A stretch of DNA of 28,841 bases from Cristatella mucedo (Eukaryota; Bryozoa; Phylactolaemata; Cristatellidae). The notes under the pieces were generated by a model. It had not been told where the DNA came from. It saw nothing but the letters and a program-made list of their open reading frames with translations, and made no database searches. The position numbers were made by a program, and so were the translations under genes. The stretch lies in assembly GCA_009760855.2 (NCBI GenBank), contig WPIO01000538.1, positions 1 through 28,841 on the forward strand, written 5' to 3'. Of this stretch, positions 10,170 to 20,946 are shown in pieces. Numbering within the stretch: position 1 is the first letter of the stretch; each line of letters opens with the position of its first letter.

Positions 10170-10665
10170 TGCTGCACCTTGCTTTAAGCTTTTCGCACTC
10201 AAATTACACATTTCGTATGAGTTCGCAGCAAATCGCGGAATAACTAGAAACTTTAAATCTGCAAGTCGGAGCGTGCAGAAGCTGGCAGCTAAGGGCTGCA
10301 CCTTGTTTTAAGCCATTCGCACATGAATGACTCATTTCGCACAAGTTCACAGCAGATCGCAGAATATCTACACACTTTAAATCTGCTCGTCAGAGCGTGC
10401 GGTACCTGGCAGCAGAATGCTGCACCTTGCTTGAGGCCATTCGTAGTCGAATAGATCATTTCGCACGAGTTCGCAGCAAATCGCAGAATGTTTTCAGACT
10501 TCATATATGCTTGTCGTAGCGTGCGGATGCTGGCAGCTGAGTGCTGCACCTTGTTTTAGGCTATTCGCACTTATATAACACATTTCGCACGAGCTCGCAG
10601 CAGATCGCAGAATATCCAGAAACTTCAAATCTGCATGTCGGAGCGTGCGATGGCTGGCAGCAGAG
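10170..10665. repeat. Divergent boundary monomers of the right array
   Basis: Four monomers intermediate between the transition zone and the homogeneous consensus. They still have HOR-like traits (GCTTTAAGC, TGCTTGAGGCC, CTACACACTTTAAATC, TCAGACTTCATATATG) but already show the right-array hallmarks CTGCTCGTCAGAGCGTG and GCTGGCAGC. Divergent edges beside a uniform interior are what homogenisation by unequal exchange predicts. Confidence 0.75.
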
Positions 10666-10671
10666 TGCTGC
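10657..10671. other. Inverted repeat GCAGCA-GAG-TGCTGC (right-array example)
   Basis: Perfect 6-bp arms with a 3-base centre at the monomer junction. It occurs in most monomers of the right array, and in the HOR at the m9/m10 junction (GGCAGCAGAGTGCTGCTCC). A single strand could form a CAG/CTG-type hairpin. In other HOR junctions the right arm is changed, for example TGCGGCG or TGTGGTG, so the symmetry is mainly a feature of the homogeneous domain. Confidence 0.85.
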
Positions 10672-11285
10672 ACCTTGTTTCAAGCATTTCGCTCGTAAAA
10701 AACACATTTCGCACGAGTTCGCAGCAGATGGCGGAATATCTAGAAACTTCAAATCTGCATGTCGGAGCGTGCGCTGGCTGGCAGCAGAGTGCTGCACCTT
10801 GTTTCAAGCATTTCGCACTCGAATAACACATTTCGCACGAGTTCACAGCAGATCGCGGAATATCTAGAAACTTCAAATCTGCATGTCGGAGCGTGCGCTG
10901 GCTGTCACCAGAGTGCTTCACCTTGTTTTAAGCTTTTCGCACGTAAATAAAACATTTCGCACGTGTTCCCAGAAGATCCCGGAATATCTAGAAACTTCAA
11001 ATCTGCATGTCGGAGCGTGAGCTGGCTGGCTACAGAGTGCTGCACCTTGTTTCAAGCATTTCGAACGTCAATAACACATTTCGCACGAGTTCGCAGCAGA
11101 TCGCGGAATATCTAGAAACTTCAAATCTGCATGTCAGAGCGTGGGCTGGCTGGCAGCAAAGTGCTGCACCTTGTTTCAAGCATTTCGAACGACAATAACA
11201 CATTTCGCACGAGTTCGCAGCAGATCGCGGAATATCTAGAAACTTCAAATCTGCATGTCGGAGCGTGAGCTGGCTGGCAGCAGAG

Positions 11286-11870
11286 TGCTGCACAATGTTT
11301 CAAGCATTTCGAACGTAAATAATGCATTTCGCACAAGTTCGCAGCAGGTCGCAGAATATCTTGAAACTTCAAATCTGCATGTCGGAGCGTGAGCTGGCTG
11401 GCAGCAGAGTGCTGCACCTTGTTTTGAGCATTTCCCACTCGAATAACACATTTCGCACGAGTTCGCAGCAGATCGCGGAATATCCAGAAACTTCAAATCT
11501 GCTCGTCGGAGCGTGCGCTGGCTGGCTGCAAGGTACTGCACCTTGTTTCAAGCATTTCGCACGTAAATAACACATTTCGCACGAGTTCACAGTAGAACGC
11601 CGAATATCTAGGAACTTCAAATCTACATGTCGGAGCGTGAGCTGGCTGGCAGCTGAGTGCTGCACCTTATTTTGAGCATTTCGGACTCGAATAACACATT
11701 TCGCACGAGTTCGCAGCAGATCGCGGAATAACCAGAAACTTCAAATCTGCTCGTCGGAGCTTGCGCTGGCTGACAGCAGAGCGCTGCACCTTGTTTCAAG
11801 CTTTTCGCACGTAAATAACACATTTCGCACGAGTTCGCAGCAGATCGCGGAATATCTAGAAACTTTAAAT
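11286..11870. repeat. Long duplicated block, first copy
   Basis: About 585 bp whose rare variants are matched by 16127-16711 at a constant offset of 4841 bp. Examples are CACAATGTTTC, CAGGTCGCAGAATATCTTGAAAC, AAGGTACTGC and TTATTTTGAGC. The block contains cassette copy 1 plus the monomer before it and part of the one after. The offset is 39 monomers plus 5 bp. Confidence 0.82.
11410..11781. repeat. Variant trimer cassette, copy 1
   Basis: Three consecutive variant monomers in 372 bp. The first has CCACTCGAATAAC and ATCCAGAAAC..CTGCTCGTCGG. The second has GGTACTGCACC, CAGTAGAACGCCG and CTAGGAAC..CTACATG. The third has GCTGAGTGCTGC, TTATTTTGAGCATTTCGGACTCG and AATAACCAGAAAC, ending GCTGACAGCAGAG. 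The combination is too specific to arise independently. Confidence 0.85.
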
Positions 11871-12174
11871 CTGCATGTCGGAGCGTGGGCTGGCTGGCAG
11901 CAAAGTGCTGCACAATGTTTCAAGCGTTTCGAACGTAAATAACACATTTCGCACGAGTTTGCAGCAGATCGCGGAATATCTAGAAACTTCAAATCTGCAT
12001 GTCGGAGCATGCGCTGGCTGGCAACAGAGTGCTGCACCTGGTTCAAGCATTTCGAACATCAATAACACATTTCGCACGAGTTTGCAGCAGATCGCGGAAT
12101 ATCTAGAAACTTCAAATCTACATGTCGGAGCGTGAGCTGGCTGGCAGCAGAGTGCTGCACCTTGTTTCAAGCAT

Positions 12175-12210
12175 TTCGCACGTAAATAACACATTTCGCA
12201 CGAGTTCGCA
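12175..12210. other. Three TTCGCA hexamers spaced 20 and 10 bp (example)
   Basis: TTCGCA starts at 12175, 12195 and 12205 in this typical monomer. The first two are part of an 11-bp direct repeat, CATTTCGCACG, 20 bp apart. The spacings are whole numbers of about 10-bp helical turns, so all three lie on roughly the same face of the DNA. The arrangement is present in most right-array monomers. HOR monomers usually keep only the second hexamer. Confidence 0.8.
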
Positions 12211-12898
12211 GCAGATCGCGGAATATCTAGAAACTTCAAATCTAGGTGTCGGAGTGTGAGCTGGCTAGCAGCAGAGTGCTGCACCTTGTTTCAAGCATTT
12301 GGCGCGTAAATAACACATTTCGCACGAGTTCGCAGCAGATCGCGGAAATCTAGAAACTTCAAATCTGCATGTCGGAGCGTGTGCTGGCTGGCAGCAGAGT
12401 GCTGCACCTTGTTTCAAGCATTTCGCACGTAAATAACACATTTCGCACGAGTTTGCAGCAGATCGCGGAATATCTAGAAACTTCAAATCTGCATGTCGGA
12501 GCGTGAGCTGGCTGGCAACAGAGTGCTGCACCTTGTTTCAAGCATTTCGAACGTCAATAACACATTTCGCACGAGTTCGCAGCAGATCGCGGAATATCTA
12601 GAAACTTCAAATCTGCATGTCGGAGCGTGAGCTGGCTGGCAGCAAAGTGCTGCACAATGTTTCATGCATTTCGAACGTAAATAACACATTTCGCACGAGT
12701 TCGCAGCAGATCGCGGAATATCTAGAAACTTCAAATCTGCATGTCGGAGCGTGAGCTGGCTGGCAGCAGAGTGCTGCACCTTGTTTTCAAGCATTTCGAA
12801 CACGTAAATAACACATTTCGCACGAGTTCGCAGCAGATCGCAGAATATCTAGAAACTTCAAATCTGCATGTCGGAGCGTGAGCTGGCTGGCAGCAGAG

Positions 12899-13270
12899 TG
12901 CTGCACCTTGTTTCAAGCATTTCGCACTCGAATAACACATTTCGCACGAGTTCGCAGCAGATCGCGGAATATCTAGAAACTTCAAATCTGCTCGTCGGAG
13001 CGTGAGCTGGCTGGCTGCAAAGTACTGCACCTTGTTTCAAGCATTTCGCACGTAAATAACACATTTCGCACGAGTTCACAGCAGATCGCGGAATATCTAG
13101 AAACTTCAAATCTGCATGTCGGAGCGTGAGCTGGCTGGCAGCAGAGTGCTGCACCTTGTTTTGAGCATTTCGGACTCGAATAACACATTTCGCACGAGTT
13201 CGCAGCAGATCGCTGAATAACCAGAAACTTTAAATCTGCTCGTCGGAGCGTGCGCTGGCTGACAGCAGAG
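12899..13270. repeat. Variant trimer cassette, copy 2
   Basis: Same order as copy 1, 1489 bp (12 monomers) downstream. It has CACTCGAATAAC with CTGCTCGTCGG, then AAGTACTGCACC, then TTTTGAGCATTTCGGACTCG with GCTGAATAACCAGAAAC and CTGACAGCAGAG. The second monomer has reverted to ordinary CAGATCGCGGAATATC, so this copy is partly homogenised. Confidence 0.8.
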
Positions 13271-14635
13271 CCCTGCACCTTGTTTCAAGTATTTCGCACG
13301 TAAATAACACATTTCGCACGAGTTCGCAGCAGATCGCGGAATGTCTAGAAACTTTAAATCTGCATGTCGGAGCGAGGGCTGGCTGGCAGCAGAGTGCTTC
13401 ACCTTGTTTCAAGCTTTTCGCACGGAAATAACACATTTCGCACGAGTTCACAGCAGATCGCGGAATATCTAGAAACTTTAAATCTGCATGTCGGAGTGTG
13501 TGCTGGCTGGCGACAGAGTGCTGCACCTGGTTCAAGCGTTTTGAACGTAAATAACACATTTCGCACGAGTTTGCAGCAGATCGCAGAATATCTAGAAACT
13601 TCAAATCTGCATGTCGGAGCGTGGGCTGGCTGGCAGCAGAGTGCTGCACCTTGTTTCAAGCTTTTCGCACGTAAATAACACATTTCGCACGAGTTCGCAG
13701 CAGATCGCGGAATATCTAGAAACTTCAAATCTGCATGTCGGAGCATGCGCTGGCTGGCAGCAGAGTGCTGCACCTTGTTTCAAGCATTTCGAACGTAAAT
13801 AACACATTTCGCACGAGTTCGCAGCAGATCGCGGAATATCTAGAAACTTCAAATCTACATGTCGGAGCGTGAGCTGGCTGGCAGCAGAGTGCTGCACCTT
13901 GTTTCAAGCATTTCGCACGTAAATAACACATTTCGCACGAGTTTCGCAGCAGATCGCGGAATATCTAGAAACTTCAAATCTGCATGTCGGAGTGTGAGCT
14001 GGCTGGCAGCAGAGTGCTGCACCTTGTTTCAAGCATTTCGCACGTAAATAACACATTTCGCACGAGTTCGCAGCAGATCGCGGAATATCTAGAAACTTCA
14101 AATCTGCATGTCGGAGCGTGCGCTGGCTGGCAGCAGAGTGCTGCACCTTGTTTCAAGCTTTTCGCACGTAAATAACACATTTCGCACGAGTTCGCAGCAG
14201 ATCGCGGAATATCTAGAAACTTCAAATCTGCATGTCGGAGCGTGAGCTGGCTGGCAACAGAGTGCTGCACCTTGTTTCAAGCATTTCGAACGTCAATAAC
14301 ACATTTCGCACGAGTTCGCAGCAGATCGCGGAATATCTAGAAACTTCAAATCTGCATGTCGGAGCGTGGGCTGGCTGGCAGCAGAGTGCTGCACCTTGTT
14401 TCAAGCATTTCGCACGTTAAATAACACATTTCGCACGAGTTTGCAGCAGATCGCGGAATATCTAGAAACTTGAAATCTGCATGTCGGAGCGTGAGCTGGC
14501 TGGCAGCAGAGTGCTGCACCTTGTTTTAAGCATTTCGCACGTAAATAACACATTTCGCACGAGTTCGCAGCAGATCGCGGAATATCTAGAAACTTCAAAT
14601 CTGCATGTCGGAGCGTGAGCTGGCTGGCTACAGAG

Positions 14636-15008
14636 TGCTGCACCTTGTTTCAAGCATTTCCCACTCGAATAACACATTTCGCACGAGTTCGCAGCAGATC
14701 GCGGAATATCTAGAAACTTCAAATCTGCTCGTCGGAGCGTGCGCTGGCTGGCAAGCAGAGTGCTGCACCTTGTTTCAAGCATTTCGCACGTAAATAACAC
14801 ATTTCGCACGAGTTCGCAGCAGATCGCCGAATATCTAGGAACTTCAAATCTACATGTCGGAGCGTGAGCTGGCTGGCAGCAGAGTGCTGCACCTTGTTTT
14901 GAGCATTTCGCACTCGAATAACACATTTCGCACGAGTTCGCAGCAGATCGCGGAATATCTAGAAACTTCAAATCTGCTCGTCGGAGCGTGCGCTGGCTGA
15001 CAGCAGAG
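14636..15008. repeat. Variant trimer cassette, copy 3
   Basis: CCACTCGAATAAC and CTGCTCGTCGG, then a monomer with GATCGCCGAATATCTAGGAAC and CTACATG, then TTTTGAGCATTTCGCACTCG and CTGACAGCAGAG. The GTACTGC mark is replaced by ordinary GTGCTGC, and AATAACCAG by AATATCTAG. It lies 1737 bp (14 monomers) after copy 2. Confidence 0.72.
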
Positions 15009-16126
15009 CGCTGCACCTTGTTTCAAGCTTTTCGCACGTAAATAACACATTTCGCACGAGTTCGCAGCAGATCGCGGAATATCTAGAAACTTCAAATCTG
15101 CATGTCGGAGCGTGAGCTGGCTGGCAGCAGAGTGCTGCACCTTGTTTCAAGCTTTTTCGCACGTAAATAACACATTTCGCACGAGTTCGCAGCAGATCGC
15201 AGAATATCTAGAAACTTCAAATCTGCATGTCGGAGCTTGTGCTGGCTGACAGCAGAGCGCTGCACCTTGTTTCAAGCTTTTCGCACGTAAATAACACATT
15301 TCGCACGAGTTCGCAGCAGATCGCGGAATATCTAGAAACTTCAAATCTACATGTCGGAGCGTGAGCTGGCTGGCAGCAGAGTGCTGCACCTTGTTTCAAG
15401 CTTTTCGCACGTAAATAACACATTTCGCACGAGTTTGCAGCAGATCGCGGAATGTCTAGAAACTTCAAATCTGCATGTCGGAGCGTGAGCTGGCTGGCAG
15501 CAGAGTGCTGCACCTTGTTTCAAGCATTTTGCACGAAAAAATAACACGTTTCGCACGAGTTCGCAGCAGATCGCGGAATATCTAGAAACTTCAAATCTGC
15601 ATGTCAGAGCGTGGGCTGGCTGGCAGCAAAGTGCTGCAGCTTGTTTCAAGCATTTCGCACGTAAAAAACACATTTCCCACGAGTTCGCAGCAGATCGCTG
15701 AATACTAGAAACTTCAAATCTGCATGTCGGAGCGTGAGCTGGCTGGCAGCAGAGTGCTGCACAATGTTTCAAGCATTTCGAACGTAAATAACACATTTCG
15801 CACGAGTTCGCAGCAGATCGCGGAATATCTAGAAACTTCAAATCTGCATGTCAGAGCATGGGCTGGCTGGCAGCAGAGTGCTGCACCTTGTTTCAAGCAT
15901 TTCGCACGTAAATAACACATTTCGCACGAGTTCGCAGCAGATCGCGGAATATCTAGAAACTTCAAATCTGCATGTCGGAGCGTGAGCTGGCTGGCAGCAG
16001 AGTGCTGCACCTTGTTTAAAGCATTTTGCACGTAAATAACACATTTCGCACGAGTTCGCAGCAGATCGCGGAATATCTAGAAATTTTAAATCTGCACGTC
16101 GGAGCGTGAGCTGGCTGGCAGCAGAG

Positions 16127-16711
16127 TGCTGCACAATGTTTCAAGCATTTCAAACGCAAATAACACATTTCGCACGAGTTCGCAGCAGGTCGCAGAATAT
16201 CTTGAAACTTCAAATCTGCATATCGGAGCGTGAGCTGGCTGGCAGCAGAGTGCTGCACCTTGTTTTGAGCATTTCCCACTCGAATAACACATTTCGCACG
16301 AGTTCGCAGCAGATCGCTGAATATCTAGAAACTTCAAATCTGCTCGTCGGAGCGTGCGCTGGCTGGCTGCAAGGTACTGCACCTTGTTTCAAGCATTTCG
16401 CACGTAAATAACACATTTCGCACGAGTTCACAGCAGAACGCCGAATATCTAGGAACTTCAAATCTACATGTCGGAGCGTGAGCTGGCTGGCAGCTGAGTG
16501 CTGCACCTTATTTTGAGCATTTCGGACTCGAATAACACATTTCGCACGAGTTCGCAGCAGATCGCGGAATAACCAGAAACTTCTAATCTGCTCGTCGGAG
16601 CTTGCGCTGGCTGACAGCAGAGCGCTGCACCTTGTTTCAAGCTTTTCGCACGTAAATAACACATTTCGCACGAGTTCGCAGCAGATCGCGGAATATCTAG
16701 AAACTTCAAAT
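16127..16711. repeat. Long duplicated block, second copy
   Basis: Partner of the block at 11286-11870. Differences are few, for example CAAACGCAAATAACACATT against GAACGTAAATAATGCATT, and TTCTAATC against TTCAAATC. Flanking monomers do not share the rare marks, so the copied tract has fairly sharp limits. That fits gene conversion or unequal exchange. Confidence 0.82.
16251..16622. repeat. Variant trimer cassette, copy 4
   Basis: Nearly identical to copy 1 in every diagnostic mark: CCACTCG, AAGGTACTGC, AACGCCGAATATCTAGG, GCTGAGTGCTGCACCTTATTTT, AATAACCAGAAAC and GCTTGCGCTGGCTGACAG. It lies within a longer duplicated block shared with copy 1, offset 4841 bp, and 1615 bp (13 monomers) after copy 3. 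Confidence 0.87.
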
Positions 16712-17125
16712 CTGCATGTCGGAGCGTGAGCTGGCTGGCAGCAGAGTGCTGCACCTTGTTTCAAGCTTTTCGCACGTAAATAACACATTTCGCACGAGTT
16801 CGCAGCAGATCGCGGAATATCTAGAAACTTTAAATCTGCATGTCGGAGCGAGGGCTGGCTGGCAGCAGAGTGCTTCACCTTGTTTCAAGCTTTTCGCACG
16901 GAAATAACACATTTCGCACGAGTTTGCAGCAGATCGCGGAATATCTAGAAACTTCAAATCTGCATGTCGGAGCGTGAGCTGGCTGGCAGCAGAGTGCTGC
17001 ACCTTGTTTCAAGCATTTTCGCACGTAAATAACACATTTCGCACGAGTTCGCAGCAGATCGCGGAATATCTAGAAACTTCAAATCTGCATGTCGGAGCGT
17101 GAGCTGGCTGGCAGCAGAGTGCTGC

Positions 17126-17236
17126 ACATTTCGTACGTAAATAGCACGTTTCGCACGAGTTTGCAGCAGATCGCAGAATATGTAGAAACTTCAAATCTGC
17201 ATGTCGGAGTGTGAGCTGGCTGGCAGCAGAGTGCTG
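17126..17236. repeat. Monomer lacking 12 bp of its 5' part
   Basis: GCTGCAC is followed directly by ATTTCGTACGTAAATAGCACG, so CTTGTTTCAAGC is missing. The monomer is about 112 bp long. It also carries rare substitutions (TCGTACG, ATAGCACG, ATATGTAGAAAC). This is the clearest short monomer in the right array. Confidence 0.75.
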
Positions 17237-18199
17237 CACCTTGTTTCAAGCATTTCGTGCGTAAATAACACATTTCGCACGAGTTCGCAGCAGATCGCGG
17301 AATATCTAGAAACTTCAAATCTGCATGTCGGAGCGTGAGCTGGCTGGCAGCAGAGTGCTGCACCTTGTTTCAAGCATTTCGCACGTAAATAACACATTTC
17401 GCACGAGTTCGCAGCAGATCGCGGAATATCCAGAAACTTCAATTCTGCATGTCGGAGCGTGAGCTGGCTGGCAGCAGAGTGCTGCACCTTAGTTCAAGAA
17501 TTTCGAACGTCAATAACACATTTCGCGCGAGTTCGCAGCAGATCGCGGAATATCTAGAAACTTCAAATCTGCTTGTCGGAGCGTGAGCTGGCTGGCAGCA
17601 GAGTGCTGCACCTTGTTTCAAGCATTTCGCACGTAAATAAACATTTCGCACACGAGTTCGCAGCAGATCGCGGAATATCTAGAAACTTCAAATCTGCATG
17701 TCGGAGCGTGAGCTGGCTGGCAGCAGAGTGCTGCACCTTGTTTTAAGCATTTCGCACGTAAATAACACATTTCGCACGAGTTCGCAGCAGATCGCGGAAT
17801 ATCTAGAAACTTCAAATCTGCATGTCGGAGCGTGAGCTGGCTGGCAGCAGAGTGCTGCACCTTGTTTCAAGCTTTTCGCACGTAAATAACACATTTCGCA
17901 CGAGTTCGCAGCAGATCGCGGAATATCTAGAAACTTCAAATCTGCATGTCGGAGCGTGCGCTGGCTGGCAGCAGAGTGCTGCACCTTGTTTCAAGCATTT
18001 CGCACGTAAATAACACATTTCGCACGAGTTCGCAGCAGATCGCGGAATATCTAGAAACTTCAAATCTGCATGTCGGAGCGTAGGCTGGCTGACAGCAGAG
18101 CGCTGCACCTTGTTTCAAGTATTTCGCACGTAAATAACACATTTCGCACGAGTTCGCAGCAGATCGCGGAATATCTAGAAACTTCAAATCTGCATGTCG

Positions 18200-18262
18200 G
18201 AGCGTGAGCCTTGCTGGCAGCAGAGTGCTGCACCTTTTTTTTTCAATTTCGCACGTAAATAA
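18200..18262. repeat. Aberrant monomer segment with a T run
   Basis: The text reads GAGCCTTGCTGGCAGCAGAG and then CACC followed by nine T (18235-18243) and CAATTTCGCACG. It replaces the usual GAGCTGGCTGGCAG and CACCTTGTTTCAAGCATTTCGC. An extra A follows in GTAAATAAACAC. Either a local mutation cluster or an assembly or base-calling error. Confidence 0.65.
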
Positions 18263-19093
18263 ACACATTTCGCACGAGTTCGCAGCAGATCGCGGAATAT
18301 CTAGAAACTTTAAATCTGCATGTCGGAGTGTGTGCTGGCTGGCAACAGAGTGCTGCACCTGGTTCAAGCATTTCGCACGTAAATAACACATTTCGCACGA
18401 GTTTGCAGCAGATCGCGGAATATCTAGAAACTTCAAATCTGCATGTCGGAGCGTGCGCTGGCTGGCAACAGAGTGCTGCACCTGTTTCAAGCATTTCGAA
18501 CGTCAATAACACATTTCGCACGAGTTCGCAGCAGATCGCGGAATATCTAGAAACTTCAAATCTGCATGTCGGAGCGTGAGCTGGCTGGCAGCAGAGTGCT
18601 GCACCTTGTTTCAAGCATTTCGCACGTAAATAACACATTTCGCACGAGTTCGCAGCAGATCGCGGAAATCTAGAAACTTCAAATCTGCATGTCGGAGCGT
18701 GTGCTGGCTGGCAGCAGAGTGCTGTACCTTGTTTCAAGCATTTCGCACGTAAATAACACGTTTCGCACGAGTTTCGCAGCAGATCGCGGAATATGTAGAA
18801 ACTTCAAATCTGCATGTCGGAGCGTGCGCTTGCTGGCAGCAGAGTGCTGCACCTTGTTTAAAGCAGTTCGCACGTAAAATAACACGTTTCGCACGAGTTC
18901 GCAGCAGATCGCGGAATATCTAGAAACTTCAAATCTGCATGTCGGAGCGTGAGCTGGCTGGCAGCAGAGTGCTTCACCTTGTTTCAAGCTTTTCGCACGT
19001 AAATAACACATTTCGCACGAGTTCGCAGCAGATCGCGGAATATCTAGAAACTTCAAATCTGCATGTCGGAGCGTGAGCTGGCTGGCAGCAGAG

Positions 19094-19467
19094 TGCTGCA
19101 CCTTGTTTCAAGCATTTCGCACGTAAATAACACATTTCGCACGAGTTCGCAGCAGATCGCGGAATATCTAGAAACTTCAAATCTGCTCGTCGGAGCGTGC
19201 GCTGGCTGGAAGCAGAGTGTACTGCACCTTGTTTCAAGCATTTCGCACGTAAATAACACATTTCGCACGAGTTCACAGCAGAACGCCGAATATCTAGGAA
19301 CTTCAAATCTGCATGTCGGAGCGTGAGCTGGCTGGCAGCTGAGTGCTGCACCTTTTTTTGAGCATTTCGGACTCGAATAACACATTTCGCACGAGTTCGC
19401 AGCAGATCGCGGAATAACCAGAAACTTCAAATCTGCTCGTCGGAGCGTGCGCTGGCTGACAGCAGAG
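19094..19467. repeat. Variant trimer cassette, copy 5
   Basis: Marks present are CTGCTCGTCGG, GTGTACTGCACC, CAGCAGAACGCCGAATATCTAGG, GCTGAGTGCTGC, TTTGAGCATTTCGGACTCG, AATAACCAG and GCTGACAGCAG. The first monomer has ordinary CACGTAAATAAC instead of CCACTCG. It lies 2843 bp (about 23 monomers) after copy 4, roughly twice the usual interval. Confidence 0.82.
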
Positions 19468-20574
19468 TGCTGCACCTTGTTTAAAGCATTTCGCACGTAA
19501 ATAACACGTTTCGCACGAGTTCGCAGCAGATCGCGGAATATCTAGAAACTTCAAATCTGCATGTCGGAGCGTGAGCTGGCTGGCAGCAGAGTGCTGCACC
19601 TTGTTTCAAGCATTTCGCACGTAAATAACACATTTCGCACGAGTTCGCAGCAGATCGCGGAATATCTAGAAACTTTAAATCTGCATGTCGGAGTGTGTGC
19701 TGGCTGGCAACAGAGTGCTGCACCTGGTTCAAGCGTTTTGAACGTAAATAACACATTTCGCACGAGTTTGCAGCAGATCGCGGAATATCTAGAAACTTCA
19801 AATCTGCATGTCGGAGCGTGAGCTGGCTGGCTACAGAGTGCTGCACCTGGTTCAAGCATTTCGAACATCAATAACACATTTCGCACAAGTTTGCAGCAGA
19901 TCGCGGAATATCTAGAAACTTCAAATCTGCATGTCGGAGCGTGAGCTGGCTGGCAGCAGAGTGCTGCACCTTGTTTCAAGCATTTCGCACGTAAATAACA
20001 CATTTCGCACGAGTTCGCAGCAGATCGCGGAATATCTAGAAACTTCAAATCTGCATGTCGGAGCGTGCGCTGGCTGGCAGCAGAGTGCTGCACCTTGTTT
20101 AAAGCATTTCGCACGTAAAGAACAGGTTTCGCACGAGTTCTCAGCATATTGCTGAATATCTAGAAATTTTAAATCTGCACGTCGGAGCGTGCGCTAGCAG
20201 AGTGCTGCACAATGTTTCAAGCATTTCGAACGTAAATAACACATTTCGCACGAGTTCGCAGCAGATCGCGGAATATCTAGAAACTTCAAATCTGCATGTC
20301 GGAGCGTGAGCTGGCTGGCAGCAGAGTGCTGCACCTTGTTTCAAGCATTTCGAACGTCAATAACACATTTCGCACGAGTTCGCAGCAGATCGCGGAATAT
20401 CTAGAAACTTCAAATCTGCATGTCGGAGCGTGAGCTGGCTGGCAGCAGAGCGCTGCACCTTGTTTCAAGCTTTTCGCACGTAAATAACACATTTCGCACG
20501 AGTTCGCAGCAGATCGCGGAATATCTAGAAACTTTAAATCTGCATGTCGGAGCGTGAGCTGGCTGGCAGCAGAG

Positions 20575-20946
20575 TGCTGCACCTTGTTTCAAGCATTTCC
20601 CACTCGAATAACACATTTCGCACGAGTTCGCAGCAGATCGCGGAATATCCAGAAACTTCAAATCTGCTCGTCGGAGCGTGAGCTGGCTGGCTGCAAAGTA
20701 CTGCACCTTGTTTCAAGCATTTCGCACGTAAATAACACATTTCGCACGAGTTCACAGCAGAACGCCGAATATCTAGGAACTTCAAATCTACATGTCGGAG
20801 CGTGAGCTGGCTGGCAGCAGAGTGCTGCACCTTGTTTTGAGCATTTCCCACTCGAATAACACATTTCGCACGAGTTCGCAGCAGATCGCGGAATATCTAG
20901 AAACTTCAAATCTGCATGTCGGAGCGTGAGCTGGCTGGCAGCAGAG
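20575..20946. repeat. Variant trimer cassette, copy 6
   Basis: CCCACTCG with ATCCAGAAAC and CTGCTCGTCGG, then AAGTACTGCACC with GAACGCCGAATATCTAGG and CTACATG, then TTTTGAGCATTTCCCACTCG. The third monomer has lost AATAACCAG and CTCGTCGG, so the end of the cassette has been replaced. It lies 1481 bp (12 monomers) after copy 5. Confidence 0.78.

Noticed and set aside
12030-12050. RNA polymerase III B box in GGTTCAAGC of the 123-bp variants
   Set aside because: Only part of the consensus matches. No convincing A box lies at proper spacing, there is no tRNA-like fold, and the variant is a 1-bp deletion of a common non-matching text.
12175-12210. CENP-B box in the conserved core
   Set aside because: TTCGCACGAGTTCGC matches the left half of the known box pattern (TTCG, four bases, A) but not the CGGG part at the required spacing. 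I do not call it a CENP-B box.
16210-16878. 222-codon minus-strand open frame
   Set aside because: Another frame through the same monomers, kept open by local indels. The same residues appear in dozens of overlapping frames at 124-bp steps.
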